From positions 7,391-71,390 of the forward strand of contig NZ_JAPTGG010000018.1 of assembly GCF_026891035.1 (NCBI RefSeq): a stretch of DNA of 64,000 nucleotides. Direction: 5' to 3'. Position 1 is the stretch's first letter; every line of letters starts with the position of its first letter. Under the pieces are notes generated by a model. The model was not told where the DNA came from, did not search any database, and worked only from the letters and a program-made list of their open reading frames with translations. The position numbers and the translations under genes were made by a program. Shown in pieces: positions 43,625-52,481 of the stretch. Source of the stretch: Dasania phycosphaerae (GTDB taxonomy: Bacteria > Pseudomonadota > Gammaproteobacteria > Pseudomonadales > Dasaniaceae).

Positions 43625-45595
43625 ATGAGCACTATAGACGAAAAAAAATTGGGTATGGATAAAGATATCACCCGCAGGGATTTTACCTCGGGGGTATTAA
43701 AAGGAGCTGGCTTGGGTTTGTTGGCTACAGCAGTGCCTTTAACATCCGAAAAAGCAAGTGCACAAGGCTTGGGCCTTGATTGGACTGGGCCTGGAGGTGT
43801 AGGGGATTACTCCAGATCTAATGGCAATACCCATGAAGTCGTCAATGGTGCTCACTCTATTCGTGATGGTAAATGGAAGTCTATACCAGCCGCCAAAATG
43901 GATATTAATGAAGAGTATGACTTGGTTGTTGTGGGCGGTGGCTTTGCCGGTTTAATGACGGCTTATACTTTTTTAAAAGAGAAGGGCGGTAAAGTTCTTA
44001 TTGTCGAAAATCATCCTATTTTTGGCGGTGAGGGTAAACAAAATGAATTTGAAGTGGATGGCTACAGATTACATGCGCCACAAGGTTCAAACGGTACGCT
44101 GTGGCCGCCGGAAGAAGCAGAACGGGCCGGTTTTTTCTATCATCCGGTATGGCATGAGTTAGGTTTACCAGGAAAAGATAGCCCCGATGCACTGAAGTTT
44201 GTTTATAAAGCCAATGGCACAGATAAAGAGCTAAAGTTTAGTGAAGATAACTATGATGCCATGCAGTTGTTTAAAGAAACGGCAACTCTAGGTTATTACT
44301 ATAAGGATAGAAAAGGTAAAGGGAAGTGGGCGCTAGATCCTTGGGGAACTAACTTTAAAGACGCGCCTATAGATCAAGAAGCCAAAGATCAGCTAATCAA
44401 GTTGGAAAATTTCTCAGGTGGCAAAAAACGGGCTGACTGGGAAACTTGGCTGGATTCAATGACCTATAAAGAGTTTTTAGAGAAAGAAGTCGGCATTAGC
44501 CACCCACATGTTTTTAACTACCTAAACCCAATGATGGCCGCACATGGCCCTGGTTTGGGTACCGATGTCATATCTGCATTTGGTGCGCTTTCTTTCGGTA
44601 TGCCAGGTGTGAGAGATGTGCCACGAGCCAATGGCCACTCTAATCCATTTGAAGATTATGACCTTAACCTGATTAGTTTTCCCGGTGGCAATGCTGCTAT
44701 CGCGCGTCATTTTGTTAAGAAAATGATCCCTGCATCCATCTCCGGTAAAGACACGCTCAACGATATTGTTTACGGCGATATAAACTGGGATGCGCTGGAT
44801 AAAGCGGGACAAGACTTACGTATACGGGTTAATTCTACCGTAGTAGCTGTTGAGCACGAAGGCGATGTCGCTAGCGCTAAGCATGTTAATGTAACGTATA
44901 TTGATAATGAAACCCATACACCTAAGCGCGTTAAAGCTAAATCGGTAGTGATGGCCAGTGGCCAGTGGGTCAATAAATATATCTTGCGTGATACCCCCGA
45001 GCAATTATCGCAGGCCATGGGTGAGTTTCATCATGCGCCTATGTTAGTGATCAATGTTGCGCTACACAATTGGCGTTTTATGGAAAAGTTAGGCATTACC
45101 GCTGCACGTTGGTTTGAGGGCTTTGGCTGGTTTACCAATATACGTGCGCCTATGAGTATAGAAGGCAAGCACATGCCGCTAGACCCTAATTTGCCCACTA
45201 CGCTAACGTTTTACAATGCTTTTACCGATGCGGTTTCGGATAAAGGCTTACCGCTTAAGGCGCAAGGTGCCATAGGCAGGGCTTCACTATTTGCCATGAG
45301 CTATAGGGATATAGAGTACAGGATCAGAAAGCAAATGACGGAAATGTTTGCTGACTATGGCTTTGATGCTAAGCGCGATATTGCCGGTATAGTTACTAAC
45401 CGTTGGGGCCATGCTTATGTGGCACCGCAACCGGGGTTTTTCTTTGGTGAGAACGGTCAGCCTGCGCCTAGAGATATTGTTAGAGAAGGTTATGGTCGCA
45501 TACGCTTTGCTCATTCCGAATTAACCGGTGAGCAGTTGTGGACTAATGCCTGCCATGAAGGTGAGCGTGCAGCTAAGCAAGTGCTGGCGTTGTAG
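43625..45595 (+). CDS. Tat-exported FAD-dependent oxidoreductase, spermidine dehydrogenase-like
   Basis: A 656-aa flavoprotein. The Tat signal has twin arginines at 17-18 (TRRDFTSG) and a hydrophobic stretch to about residue 47. The FAD-binding Rossmann motif VVVGGGFAGL lies near residue 104, with acidic E128 at the second strand end. The sequence resembles the flavin amine oxidase group that includes spermidine dehydrogenase: FGGEGKQNEFEV near the FAD motif and NRWGHAYVAPQPG near the C-terminus. Substrate unknown. A strong terminator follows at 45624. Confidence 0.82.
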   Translation: MSTIDEKKLGMDKDITRRDFTSGVLKGAGLGLLATAVPLTSEKASAQGLGLDWTGPGGVGDYSRSNGNTHEVVNGAHSIRDGKWKSIPAAKMDINEEYDLVVVGGGFAGLMTAYTFLKEKGGKVLIVENHPIFGGEGKQNEFEVDGYRLHAPQGSNGTLWPPEEAERAGFFYHPVWHELGLPGKDSPDALKFVYKANGTDKELKFSEDNYDAMQLFKETATLGYYYKDRKGKGKWALDPWGTNFKDAPIDQEAKDQLIKLENFSGGKKRADWETWLDSMTYKEFLEKEVGISHPHVFNYLNPMMAAHGPGLGTDVISAFGALSFGMPGVRDVPRANGHSNPFEDYDLNLISFPGGNAAIARHFVKKMIPASISGKDTLNDIVYGDINWDALDKAGQDLRIRVNSTVVAVEHEGDVASAKHVNVTYIDNETHTPKRVKAKSVVMASGQWVNKYILRDTPEQLSQAMGEFHHAPMLVINVALHNWRFMEKLGITAARWFEGFGWFTNIRAPMSIEGKHMPLDPNLPTTLTFYNAFTDAVSDKGLPLKAQGAIGRASLFAMSYRDIEYRIRKQMTEMFADYGFDAKRDIAGIVTNRWGHAYVAPQPGFFFGENGQPAPRDIVREGYGRIRFAHSELTGEQLWTNACHEGERAAKQVLAL

Positions 45596-45623
45596 TCTAA
45601 AGCCTAAAGCCTAAAGCCTTACA

Positions 45624-45656
45624 CGCCCGGTGTTCTATACCGGGCGCTTCTTTTTT
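45624..45656 (+). terminator. Rho-independent terminator after the Tat flavoprotein gene
   Basis: CGCCCGGT (45624-45631) pairs with ACCGGGCG (45639-45646) around a 7-nt loop and is followed by CTTCTTTTTT. Three tandem CTAAAGC units lie between the stop codon and the hairpin. Confidence 0.88.
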
Positions 45657-45668
45657 AAAACAACTCAA

Positions 45669-46688
45669 TCAAAAAATCTCAAAAGACTGCGCCAGTAACT
45701 CATAGCTGCGCAGTCTTTGTTCAAAAGTGTGGGTCACATTCACCACAGATACTTCATCGGCTTGGCAGCTAGCGACTAAGTCTTCTATGCGCTGCCGGCA
45801 GGCTTCTCCTGTACCGGCAATAATATCGGCCAGGCATTTATCAAAATAGCCTTTTTCACTGTGCGACATTTTTTTGATGGCATCCATAGTCTGTTGCGGT
45901 GAGGGAAAGCCATCGCGTATGCCGTGCATATGAGCCAGCACTTTGGAGTAGGCGCGTATAGAGGCAATTTGCAGGGCTTCTTCGGCGTTGTCGGCACAAA
46001 CCACTGCTAAGGCGAGCATGGTCTGTGCGGGGTGTTTATGGCCTGCTGCATGATGGGCAGCGCGGTAAGCGTTAAAAATTTTATTGGCGGGCGTGGTGCT
46101 ATCGATAAACTGTGCCAGTACAAAACCCATGCCCAGTTCACCCGCAAACTGACAGGAGCCGCTGCCTGAGCCCAGCATCCACAAGCTGGGACTGGTGTCG
46201 ATTTCAGGCGTAACTTTTAATTGGCTGTAAGGGTGATCGGCAGGCATGCTGCCCTGCAGAAAGTGTTGTAAATACTCGGCCTGCTGCGCATAGGTTTGGC
46301 CGTGCGCGGCTTGTGCGGGGAAGGCCAGTGCCTGGCTGGCGAGTTCATCGCCACCGGGAGCGCGGCCTATGCCTAGGTCTACGCGATTAGGGTACAGCGC
46401 TTCCAGCATGCGAAATTGCTCGGCCACTTTATAGGGGCTGTAATGGGATAACATTACACCGCCAGTGCCCACTCTGATGCGCTGGGTTTGGCTGGCGATA
46501 TGGGCTATTAAAATTTCTGGGCAGGGGCAGGCAAAAATGCCAGAGTTATGATGCTCGGCCATCCAGTAACGGTGATAGCCCCAGCGCTCACAGGCCTGCG
46601 CTAATTTAACGGAAAGTAGCGGTGATTCAGCAGAGCTGGAATTGGCGTGTATAGGGGCTTGATCGGTAACGCTGATACGTAAAGTCAT
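45669..46688 (-). CDS. LLM-class flavin-dependent oxidoreductase (luciferase-like)
   Basis: A 339-aa TIM-barrel bacterial-luciferase-like protein (YhbW type) with the conserved RYWMAEHHNSGIFACPCPEI, GTGGVMLSHYSPYKVAEQFR, DLGIGRAPGG and LWMLGSGSGSCQFAGELG segments. It uses FMNH2 or F420-like cofactor chemistry; FMN is expected here. The substrate is unknown. It could use reduced flavin from the reductase of the nearby hydroxyphenylacetate cluster, but its own terminator-separated position argues for independent expression. Confidence 0.9.
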   Translation of the reverse strand: MTLRISVTDQAPIHANSSSAESPLLSVKLAQACERWGYHRYWMAEHHNSGIFACPCPEILIAHIASQTQRIRVGTGGVMLSHYSPYKVAEQFRMLEALYPNRVDLGIGRAPGGDELASQALAFPAQAAHGQTYAQQAEYLQHFLQGSMPADHPYSQLKVTPEIDTSPSLWMLGSGSGSCQFAGELGMGFVLAQFIDSTTPANKIFNAYRAAHHAAGHKHPAQTMLALAVVCADNAEEALQIASIRAYSKVLAHMHGIRDGFPSPQQTMDAIKKMSHSEKGYFDKCLADIIAGTGEACRQRIEDLVASCQADEVSVVNVTHTFEQRLRSYELLAQSFEIF

Positions 46689-46796
46689 AAGATTAAATTA
46701 TTTGTTAAAGCGGGTGAAAAAGGCAGGCTAATGGTGACATAAATCTGTTCATACTTCAGCAGCGACTATGGCGCCAATGCTATGAAACAAATGCTT

Positions 46797-46845
46797 AAAC
46801 AAAAAAGCCAATGACTTAACTGCTTACGCAATGTTAAGTCATTGG
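46797..46845 (-). terminator. Rho-independent terminator of the C2-type oxygenase gene
   Basis: A perfect 13-bp inverted repeat (46808-46820 with 46833-46845), read on the minus strand, is followed by CTTTTTTGTTT. It lies 33 bp past the oxygenase stop codon. Confidence 0.88.
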
Positions 46846-46877
46846 AAAAGGGTTGAACTTCAGGATATGAAAAAAGC

Positions 46878-48113
46878 TTAGATAACTTTGGGGTCTGGCT
46901 CTAAGCCTACCAAGTGCCTGCCGAATATTTGTGCGCACACATCATAATCGGTGTAGGCGTGTGCGGCAGTCATATGAGAATCCCTGAACAAGCGCTGGGC
47001 CTCGTTGTGATTAAACCAGGCATTAGCACCGCTGGATTCAAACAGACGATCTACAGCTTGTATGCACATTTTAACGGCGTAGGCCTGGTTGGTCCGCCAG
47101 TTAGCTAGTTGGTCGGCGCTGGGTAGTACTTGCGATTTACTTTGTTGAGTAAGGTCGTTCCAGTCTTTTTCCAGTAAGGCTCTGGCGGCATTAACCTGAT
47201 GACGGGATTCAGCCAAGCGCATATAGGCGGGCACATCTTTGCCAACTTCGGCGCCAGTGTAGGCACGTACGCGGGTTTTACTGCGTACAATAAACCACTT
47301 TATCATTTGCTCGGCTATGCCCAAGCTAATCGCCGAGAAACCACAGGCGAAGTAGGGGCGATAGGGTGAGAAAAATATTTCGCTGTCAGGGTATAAACCA
47401 TAGCCAGAAGATTTTCCTTCCATTAAGGCTTTTGCTGATTCTATGCGGTAGTTGGGTACAAAAACATCGCGTACTTTTAAGGTTTTAGTACCGCTGCCTT
47501 TCATAGCACAGGCATACCAGTCATCTATGATTTCATAATCGCTGCGGGGCACTACCGCAAAATGGGTGTGTGGCTCGGGGAAGTGCTCATTGCCTTTGCG
47601 TATAAAGCCCAAGATGGCCCACTCGGCATGGTCACAGCCGCTGCTCCAGGTCAGGTCACCGCTAATGCGTATGCCGCCTTCTACTTCTTCAATTTTGCCC
47701 AGTGGCGCAACACTGCTGCTAAGAGTGGCTAGTGGGTCTTGGCCCCATACCTCTTCCTGTAATTTGGGTGAAAACAGAGCTAGTTGGTGGCTGTGGGTAG
47801 CCAGCAAGCTAGAGGCCCAGGCGGTGCTGGCACAGGCACCAGCCAAGGTGGCAACACATTCGCCAAATTCAGCCAAGGTCACTTCTAGGCCGCCATAGGC
47901 TTTAGGTTGAAACGCTCTGGTAAAGCCGATTTTTTTAAGAAGTTCGATGTTTTCTTTGGGAACCTTGCGCTCTTCTTCGGCCAGCTGCGCATTGTTGGCA
48001 ATAATTGGCAGTATGACCTGTACTTTTTCAGTGAGTGATTGACAGGCATCGAGATTCGATGCTATTTCTGCCGGTGACGTGGTGGCTGCTGTATTTTCTG
48101 TTTTAGTATTCAT
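46878..48113 (-). CDS. 4-hydroxyphenylacetate 3-monooxygenase, oxygenase component (C2-like, acyl-CoA dehydrogenase fold)
   Basis: A 411-aa group D flavin monooxygenase, related to Acinetobacter C2 and HsaA rather than to E. coli HpaB (about 520 aa). Conserved pieces include LAGACASTAWASSLLATHSHQ, SGDLTWSSGCDHAEW and a C-terminal FRDSHMTAAHAYTDYD. It uses FMNH2 or FADH2 from a separate reductase to hydroxylate 4-hydroxyphenylacetate to 3,4-dihydroxyphenylacetate; the small reductase at 59.3 kb is the probable partner. It diverges from hpaA, a known activator of hydroxylase genes. Substrate is inferred from the cluster. Confidence 0.84.
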   Translation of the reverse strand: MNTKTENTAATTSPAEIASNLDACQSLTEKVQVILPIIANNAQLAEEERKVPKENIELLKKIGFTRAFQPKAYGGLEVTLAEFGECVATLAGACASTAWASSLLATHSHQLALFSPKLQEEVWGQDPLATLSSSVAPLGKIEEVEGGIRISGDLTWSSGCDHAEWAILGFIRKGNEHFPEPHTHFAVVPRSDYEIIDDWYACAMKGSGTKTLKVRDVFVPNYRIESAKALMEGKSSGYGLYPDSEIFFSPYRPYFACGFSAISLGIAEQMIKWFIVRSKTRVRAYTGAEVGKDVPAYMRLAESRHQVNAARALLEKDWNDLTQQSKSQVLPSADQLANWRTNQAYAVKMCIQAVDRLFESSGANAWFNHNEAQRLFRDSHMTAAHAYTDYDVCAQIFGRHLVGLEPDPKVI

Positions 48114-48154
48114 TTTAAGCCCTTCTGTAACCTGTAGTTGGTCTGTTTGGTTAC

Positions 48155-48160
48155 TATAAT
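48155..48160 (+). promoter_or_regulatory. Putative -10 element for hpaA
   Basis: A perfect TATAAT 94 bp upstream of the hpaA start, lacking a good -35, which would fit an activator-dependent promoter. Confidence 0.35.
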
Positions 48161-48253
48161 CTGCCAGTGTAGAGGATTAATCCATAGACAAACTTAGCAA
48201 AAACTTGTACTTTTTGTAGTTGTGTACTCCTAGATGAAAGTAGGCCTTAAGTG

Positions 48254-49192
48254 ATGGCTAACCCCAGTAAACCACCATTGATACCCAATATAGACATAGG
48301 AAAAACCTATGATCAGCGCTATAAAGGCGCCGATATTCATGTAGATACCTTAGCTAATCTAGCAGATTTTTTTGGTGCTGATATGCCGGGTCACCGCCAT
48401 GATCGCTTTTATCAAATTCATTGGCTGAAGTCTGGGGCCGTAAAAGTGCAGCTGGGGGAGCAATCTTATAGCGGCAGCGCGCCGTTGTTTTACTTTACCC
48501 CGCCTGCTATTCCGCACTCATTTCAATTGGATGCACAGCCCGCCGGTTTAGTATTAACCGTGCGCAGAGAGGTGGTGCACAGGCTGGTGTCTGGCAATGA
48601 AGATGCTGCCTTAGAGAGACGTTTTACGGTGCCAGTATTTTCTGAGTTGCACGCCGTAGCAGGTAGCTTGGCTAAGGAGGCCAAGCGTTTTGAGCAGCTA
48701 ATGGAAATGTTGGCCGAAGAGTTTTTTGAGCGCCGCCCGGGGCGTAAGCATACCTTGCCCGCGCTGGTTAATTTGGTATTGGTTTGTGTGTTTCGCCTGT
48801 CGCAGTTGCCAGCCAGGCAGTTGGAGTCGGGGCATGAAGAGATGAAAATTTTTCAATCTTTTCATGAGCTCATAGAGAAAAATTATAAAAAACATTGGCC
48901 GCTGTCAGAGTATGCGGCAGCTTTAAATGTTTCCCCTAGCCGTTTAGCCGATATCTGTCGACGCCTTTCTGGTGGTTCATCGAAAAGCTTAGTCTACGAG
49001 CGGCAAATAGAAGAAGCAAAATGGCAGCTGATTTATACGGCTGAGTCCATCAACGTCATATCTGATGAGCTGGGTTTTAAAGATCCTGCTTATTTTTGTC
49101 GTTTTTTCACTAAAAAAACGGGCTCATCCCCCAGAGAGTTTCGCCGTCGCATACTGTCAGGTTTAGATGGCAGTGCTGAGCAAGATGGGTAA
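48254..49192 (+). CDS. hpaA: AraC-family activator of 4-hydroxyphenylacetate catabolism
   Basis: A 312-aa AraC regulator matching E. coli HpaA in both halves: N-terminal cupin region IPNIDIGKTYDQRY, FFGADMPGHRHDRFYQIHWL and LFYFTPPAIPHSF, and C-terminal DNA-binding region LAALNVSPSRLADICRRL-type with LGFKDPAYFCRFFTKKTG. In E. coli it activates the hydroxylase genes in response to 4-hydroxyphenylacetate. The start is ATG 48254; GTG 48251 is immediately before it. It is divergent from the oxygenase gene. Confidence 0.9.
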   Translation: MANPSKPPLIPNIDIGKTYDQRYKGADIHVDTLANLADFFGADMPGHRHDRFYQIHWLKSGAVKVQLGEQSYSGSAPLFYFTPPAIPHSFQLDAQPAGLVLTVRREVVHRLVSGNEDAALERRFTVPVFSELHAVAGSLAKEAKRFEQLMEMLAEEFFERRPGRKHTLPALVNLVLVCVFRLSQLPARQLESGHEEMKIFQSFHELIEKNYKKHWPLSEYAAALNVSPSRLADICRRLSGGSSKSLVYERQIEEAKWQLIYTAESINVISDELGFKDPAYFCRFFTKKTGSSPREFRRRILSGLDGSAEQDG

Positions 49193-49213
49193 ACGCGACG
49201 AGTTTAGCTAAGC

Positions 49214-50434
49214 TTATGCGGCCTGTTTGGCCTCAAGCAGACGCCAGAGTGTGTAACAGCTAGCCGAAGCGGCAAAGCCCACAGCGATCATGATGGCCAT
49301 GGTATAGGGGCTGTAATCGGTAAAGCCGCCAATAATAATTGCAGTAACACCACCCATACCTAGGCTGAATGCGCCAAATAAGGCTGACAGTGTGCCTGTG
49401 CGGCTGGGTAGATACTGTAAGCCTAGAGCCACATAGTTGGGGCGTATTGCACCGCAGGGCAATAAACAAAACCACAGCGTAATAACCACTAGCAGTAGCT
49501 GCTCTGGATTGTGTTTAGTTAGATACAGCAATAGGGCGCTACTACAAGCGGCCAGTATTAAACCGCCAGTAATAATCTTGTGGGTACCCAGCTTGGCGAC
49601 ATAGTGTTTACTCAGCCACGACCCCGCCAAAATTCCGCTGGCCATCAGTGAAAAAAGCAGGCCGTAGTGCTGGGCGCTAAGCGCATAGTAATGACTAAAA
49701 ATGCGGGCAGAGCCAGTGACAAACGTCAGCAAAGAGATGGACGCTGCAATCTCGGCAAACAGCAACAGCATCACAGATTTATTTAAGCAAGTTTCCCAGT
49801 AGCCCTTAACAATATTAAACGGGTGTATGCTTTGGCGCTTTTCCGGTGGATGGGTTTCTTTTATCCACAAGTGGGCGGCGACTATGCATATGAGGCCGTA
49901 GATTGTTAGGGTGTAAAAGGTGGCGGGCCAGGGGCCAAACAACAGTATTAAGCCACCGATGGTTGGCGCAATAAGAGGGCCGATCTGTATCACCGTCATG
50001 ACCCCGGCCATGGCTCTGGCGGTTTCTTCGCCTTGGGTGCAATCGCGAATAATTGCCCGCGATGTTACCGCTGCCGCACAGCCACCTAGGGCCTGTAGCA
50101 GGCGATTGGCAATGAGAAAATTAATATCGCTGCTTAGCGCGCATAGCAAGCTAGAGGCGGTATAAATATATAAACCAGCCAGTAATACTGGTCGCCTGCC
50201 TAAGCTATCTGAGAGTGGCCCAAAAAATAATTGGCCAAAACCATAACCTAAAAAGAATATACCTAGCGTCAGCTGTACCTGATCTTGGCGAGCGCTCAAA
50301 GACTCGGCCATGCTGGCGGTGGCGGGCAAATAAATATCGGTAGAAATTGCTGCTAGGGCCGATAGGGCACCTAGCAGAATGATAAGGCTAAAAGAAATAC
50401 TGTTAGCCGCGACGCTATGCATGGGTTTTGGCAT
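49214..50434 (-). CDS. Bcr/CflA-family MFS transporter
   Basis: A 406-aa 12-helix major facilitator. The motif after helix 2 is GPLSDSLGRRPVLLAGL, the first loop STDIYLPATASMAESL is typical of the Bcr/CflA drug-resistance group, and RAIIRDCTQGEETARAMA is the TM4-TM5 region. It likely exports a hydrophobic compound. It is 8 bp downstream of hpaI on the same strand, so it is probably the last gene of the hpaE-hpaD-hpaF-hpaH-hpaI operon. It may release a toxic pathway intermediate, which is inference. Confidence 0.9.
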   Translation of the reverse strand: MPKPMHSVAANSISFSLIILLGALSALAAISTDIYLPATASMAESLSARQDQVQLTLGIFFLGYGFGQLFFGPLSDSLGRRPVLLAGLYIYTASSLLCALSSDINFLIANRLLQALGGCAAAVTSRAIIRDCTQGEETARAMAGVMTVIQIGPLIAPTIGGLILLFGPWPATFYTLTIYGLICIVAAHLWIKETHPPEKRQSIHPFNIVKGYWETCLNKSVMLLLFAEIAASISLLTFVTGSARIFSHYYALSAQHYGLLFSLMASGILAGSWLSKHYVAKLGTHKIITGGLILAACSSALLLYLTKHNPEQLLLVVITLWFCLLPCGAIRPNYVALGLQYLPSRTGTLSALFGAFSLGMGGVTAIIIGGFTDYSPYTMAIMIAVGFAASASCYTLWRLLEAKQAA

Positions 50435-50442
50435 TGCTGAAT

Positions 50443-51240
50443 TTAATAACCGGCTAGTGGTTGATCGTTGTCAGAGTCTATAAAGCGGCTGGCCAATTGG
50501 CGGGTAGCATTACTTAGCAGGGCGGCATCTACTCCTACGCCTACAAAGCTAGCTCCTTTTTCCACATAGGCTTTGGCTAGAGCTTCATCTACAGCGAGTA
50601 CACCGGCGGCTTTGCCAGCAGCCAAGATGGTTTTAAACCCTGCCTCTATAGCGCTAACTACCTCGGGGTGCCCAGGGTTACCTATATGGCCCATGGAGGC
50701 TGATAAATCAGAAGGGCCTATAAAAACACCATCGACGCCATCAACGGCAACGATTTCCTCCAGGTTTTTCATGGCGGTGGTGGTTTCTGCCTGCACGATA
50801 AGGCAGATCTCTTTATTGGCGTGTTCTAGGTAGCCGTTCACACGATTCCAGCGCGCGGCTCTGGCCATAGAGGTGCCTAAACCGCGTATGCCCTCTGGCG
50901 GGTAGCGTACGGCTTGCACTAACTGTTTAGCTTGTTCTGCAGTATCTACCATGGGGATAAGCAGGGTTTGCGCACCTACATCCAGCAGTTGTTTTAACAG
51001 TGCGGTGCTGCCTTCGGCGGGCCTGACAATGGCGGGAACTTTATAAGGCTCTATTGCTGATAAATGGTTTTGCACATCGCGCACGCTATAAGGGGCGTGC
51101 TCGGCATCTATCAATAGCCAATCAAAGCCGGCACCGGCACCAATCTCGGCGCAGATAGTGTCGGGCAGGCCCAGCCATAAACCGAATTGGGCTTTACCGC
51201 TACTGAGGCGGCGTTTGAATTGATTTAAAGGTAAATCCAT
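50443..51240 (-). CDS. hpaI: 4-hydroxy-2-oxo-heptane-1,7-dioate aldolase
   Basis: A 265-aa class II pyruvate aldolase of the HpcH/HpaI family: LWLGLPDTICAEIGAGAGFDW, LIDAEHAPYS (active-site His), GIRGLGTSMARAARWN, the metal glutamate in IVQAETTTAMKNL, and FIGPSDLSASMG. It splits the hydrated C7 acid to pyruvate and succinate semialdehyde. The semialdehyde dehydrogenase at 56.4 kb can take the second product. It lies 11 bp after hpaH. Confidence 0.95.
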   Translation of the reverse strand: MDLPLNQFKRRLSSGKAQFGLWLGLPDTICAEIGAGAGFDWLLIDAEHAPYSVRDVQNHLSAIEPYKVPAIVRPAEGSTALLKQLLDVGAQTLLIPMVDTAEQAKQLVQAVRYPPEGIRGLGTSMARAARWNRVNGYLEHANKEICLIVQAETTTAMKNLEEIVAVDGVDGVFIGPSDLSASMGHIGNPGHPEVVSAIEAGFKTILAAGKAAGVLAVDEALAKAYVEKGASFVGVGVDAALLSNATRQLASRFIDSDNDQPLAGY

Positions 51241-51251
51241 AGCAGCCTCTC

Positions 51252-52055
51252 TTATACAAAGCGGCAGGCGATGCCGCCCAGTGGGCCGTAATCGGCATGT
51301 ACGGTATCACCGGCTTTAACGGGGATGGGCCTGGTGAATGAGCCTGATAAAATCACTTGCCCAGGCTCCAGTGCTATACCGTGTGGTGCAAAGCGCTTGG
51401 CTACCCAGCATATACCATTGGCGGGGTGATTGAGCACGCCAGCGGCTAAGCCAGTTTCTTCCAGCACACCGTTTAAGTAAAACAGCGAACCGCACCAGCG
51501 TAAATCCATTTCCGTGGGTTTGATGGGGCGGCCACCCATAATAATGCCGGCGTTGGCAGCGTTATCAGAAATAGTGTCTAACACGGTGCGGGTATAGCCC
51601 GTTTCGGGGTGTACGCGGTGGCTGCGTGCCGCAATAATTTCTAGGGCGGGTACTACATAATCGGTGGCGTTAAGCACGTCAAAAATCGTAACGTTTTCGC
51701 CTTCCAATCTATCTTTTAATACAAAGGCCAGTTCCACTTCTATGCGTGGGTCACAAAATTGTGAGACGTCTATATCTATGCCGTCGGCAAAAACCATATC
51801 ATCCAACAGCACGCCGTAATCGGGTTCGTTGATTTTCATGGCGTCTTGCATGGCGCGTGAGGTCAAGCCAATTTTATAACCGACAATGCGGTGGCCGTTG
51901 GCAATTTTTTTATCTACCCATTGTTTTTGTATGGCGTAGGCGTCATCCATGGTCATATTGGGGTGGGTGAGGGTGACGGGGTCTATTTGCTTACGATTAA
52001 TTTCAGCCTGGTAAAGGTCATCGGCAGCTTGTTGTATCTCTTGTTCATTTAGCAT
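51252..52055 (-). CDS. hpaH: 2-oxo-hept-4-ene-1,7-dioate hydratase
   Basis: A 267-aa member of the FAH-fold hydratase/decarboxylase family (HpaH, MhpD, DmpE). Key segments are VGYKIGLTSRAMQDAMKI, DPRIEVELAFVLKDRL (metal-binding glutamates) and ADYGPLGGIACRF at the end. It hydrates the enol acid ahead of aldol cleavage. It begins one base after the end of hpaF, so translation is coupled. Confidence 0.94.
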   Translation of the reverse strand: MLNEQEIQQAADDLYQAEINRKQIDPVTLTHPNMTMDDAYAIQKQWVDKKIANGHRIVGYKIGLTSRAMQDAMKINEPDYGVLLDDMVFADGIDIDVSQFCDPRIEVELAFVLKDRLEGENVTIFDVLNATDYVVPALEIIAARSHRVHPETGYTRTVLDTISDNAANAGIIMGGRPIKPTEMDLRWCGSLFYLNGVLEETGLAAGVLNHPANGICWVAKRFAPHGIALEPGQVILSGSFTRPIPVKAGDTVHADYGPLGGIACRFV

Positions 52056-52056
52056 G

Positions 52057-52461
52057 TCATTTCTCTTGGGCTGACTCTAGTGATAGGTGTTCACGTAAGT
52101 TATTTAAATTATATTTCAGGACCTCAGGCAGTTCGTTCAATTCGAAAGAAATACCCAGGCCCTGTTGTTGCTGTATAGGTGCCAAGTGTTCGCTTAGTAC
52201 CTTAAAAAAAGCCTGCGCGGAAGACTGTTTTTCTTCATCGCTGCGGCCAGCACCTATCTTCACTTGTAAGTGAAGAAAGGCATAATTAGGGTTGCCATTG
52301 GCTACCCTAAACTTGTCACAACGATGCGCGCGGCTGCGTATGCCAGCCAGCGGATACAGCCCTGTGTCCAGGGCGGCGTTGTGTAATTTTTCAAACAGCT
52401 GATCTAAGGCGAGTAGCTCGTCATCGATATTGCTGGAATGTTCAAGTATAAAGTGAGGCAT
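52057..52461 (-). CDS. hpaF: 5-carboxymethyl-2-hydroxymuconate delta-isomerase
   Basis: A 134-aa tautomerase-family protein starting MPHFILEHSSNI, with the catalytic N-terminal proline after Met, and GIRSRAHRCDKFRVANG plus FLHLQVKIGAGRS in the core. It isomerises CHM to the 2-oxo-3-ene acid. A strong GGAGGGGA Shine-Dalgarno precedes ATG 52461. Confidence 0.94.
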   Translation of the reverse strand: MPHFILEHSSNIDDELLALDQLFEKLHNAALDTGLYPLAGIRSRAHRCDKFRVANGNPNYAFLHLQVKIGAGRSDEEKQSSAQAFFKVLSEHLAPIQQQQGLGISFELNELPEVLKYNLNNLREHLSLESAQEK

Positions 52462-52481
52462 ATCCCCTCCGCGTTGCTGGG

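Noticed and set aside
45594..45620. Three tandem CTAAAGC units.
   Set aside because: Too short to be a functional repeat array, and probably slippage just before a terminator.
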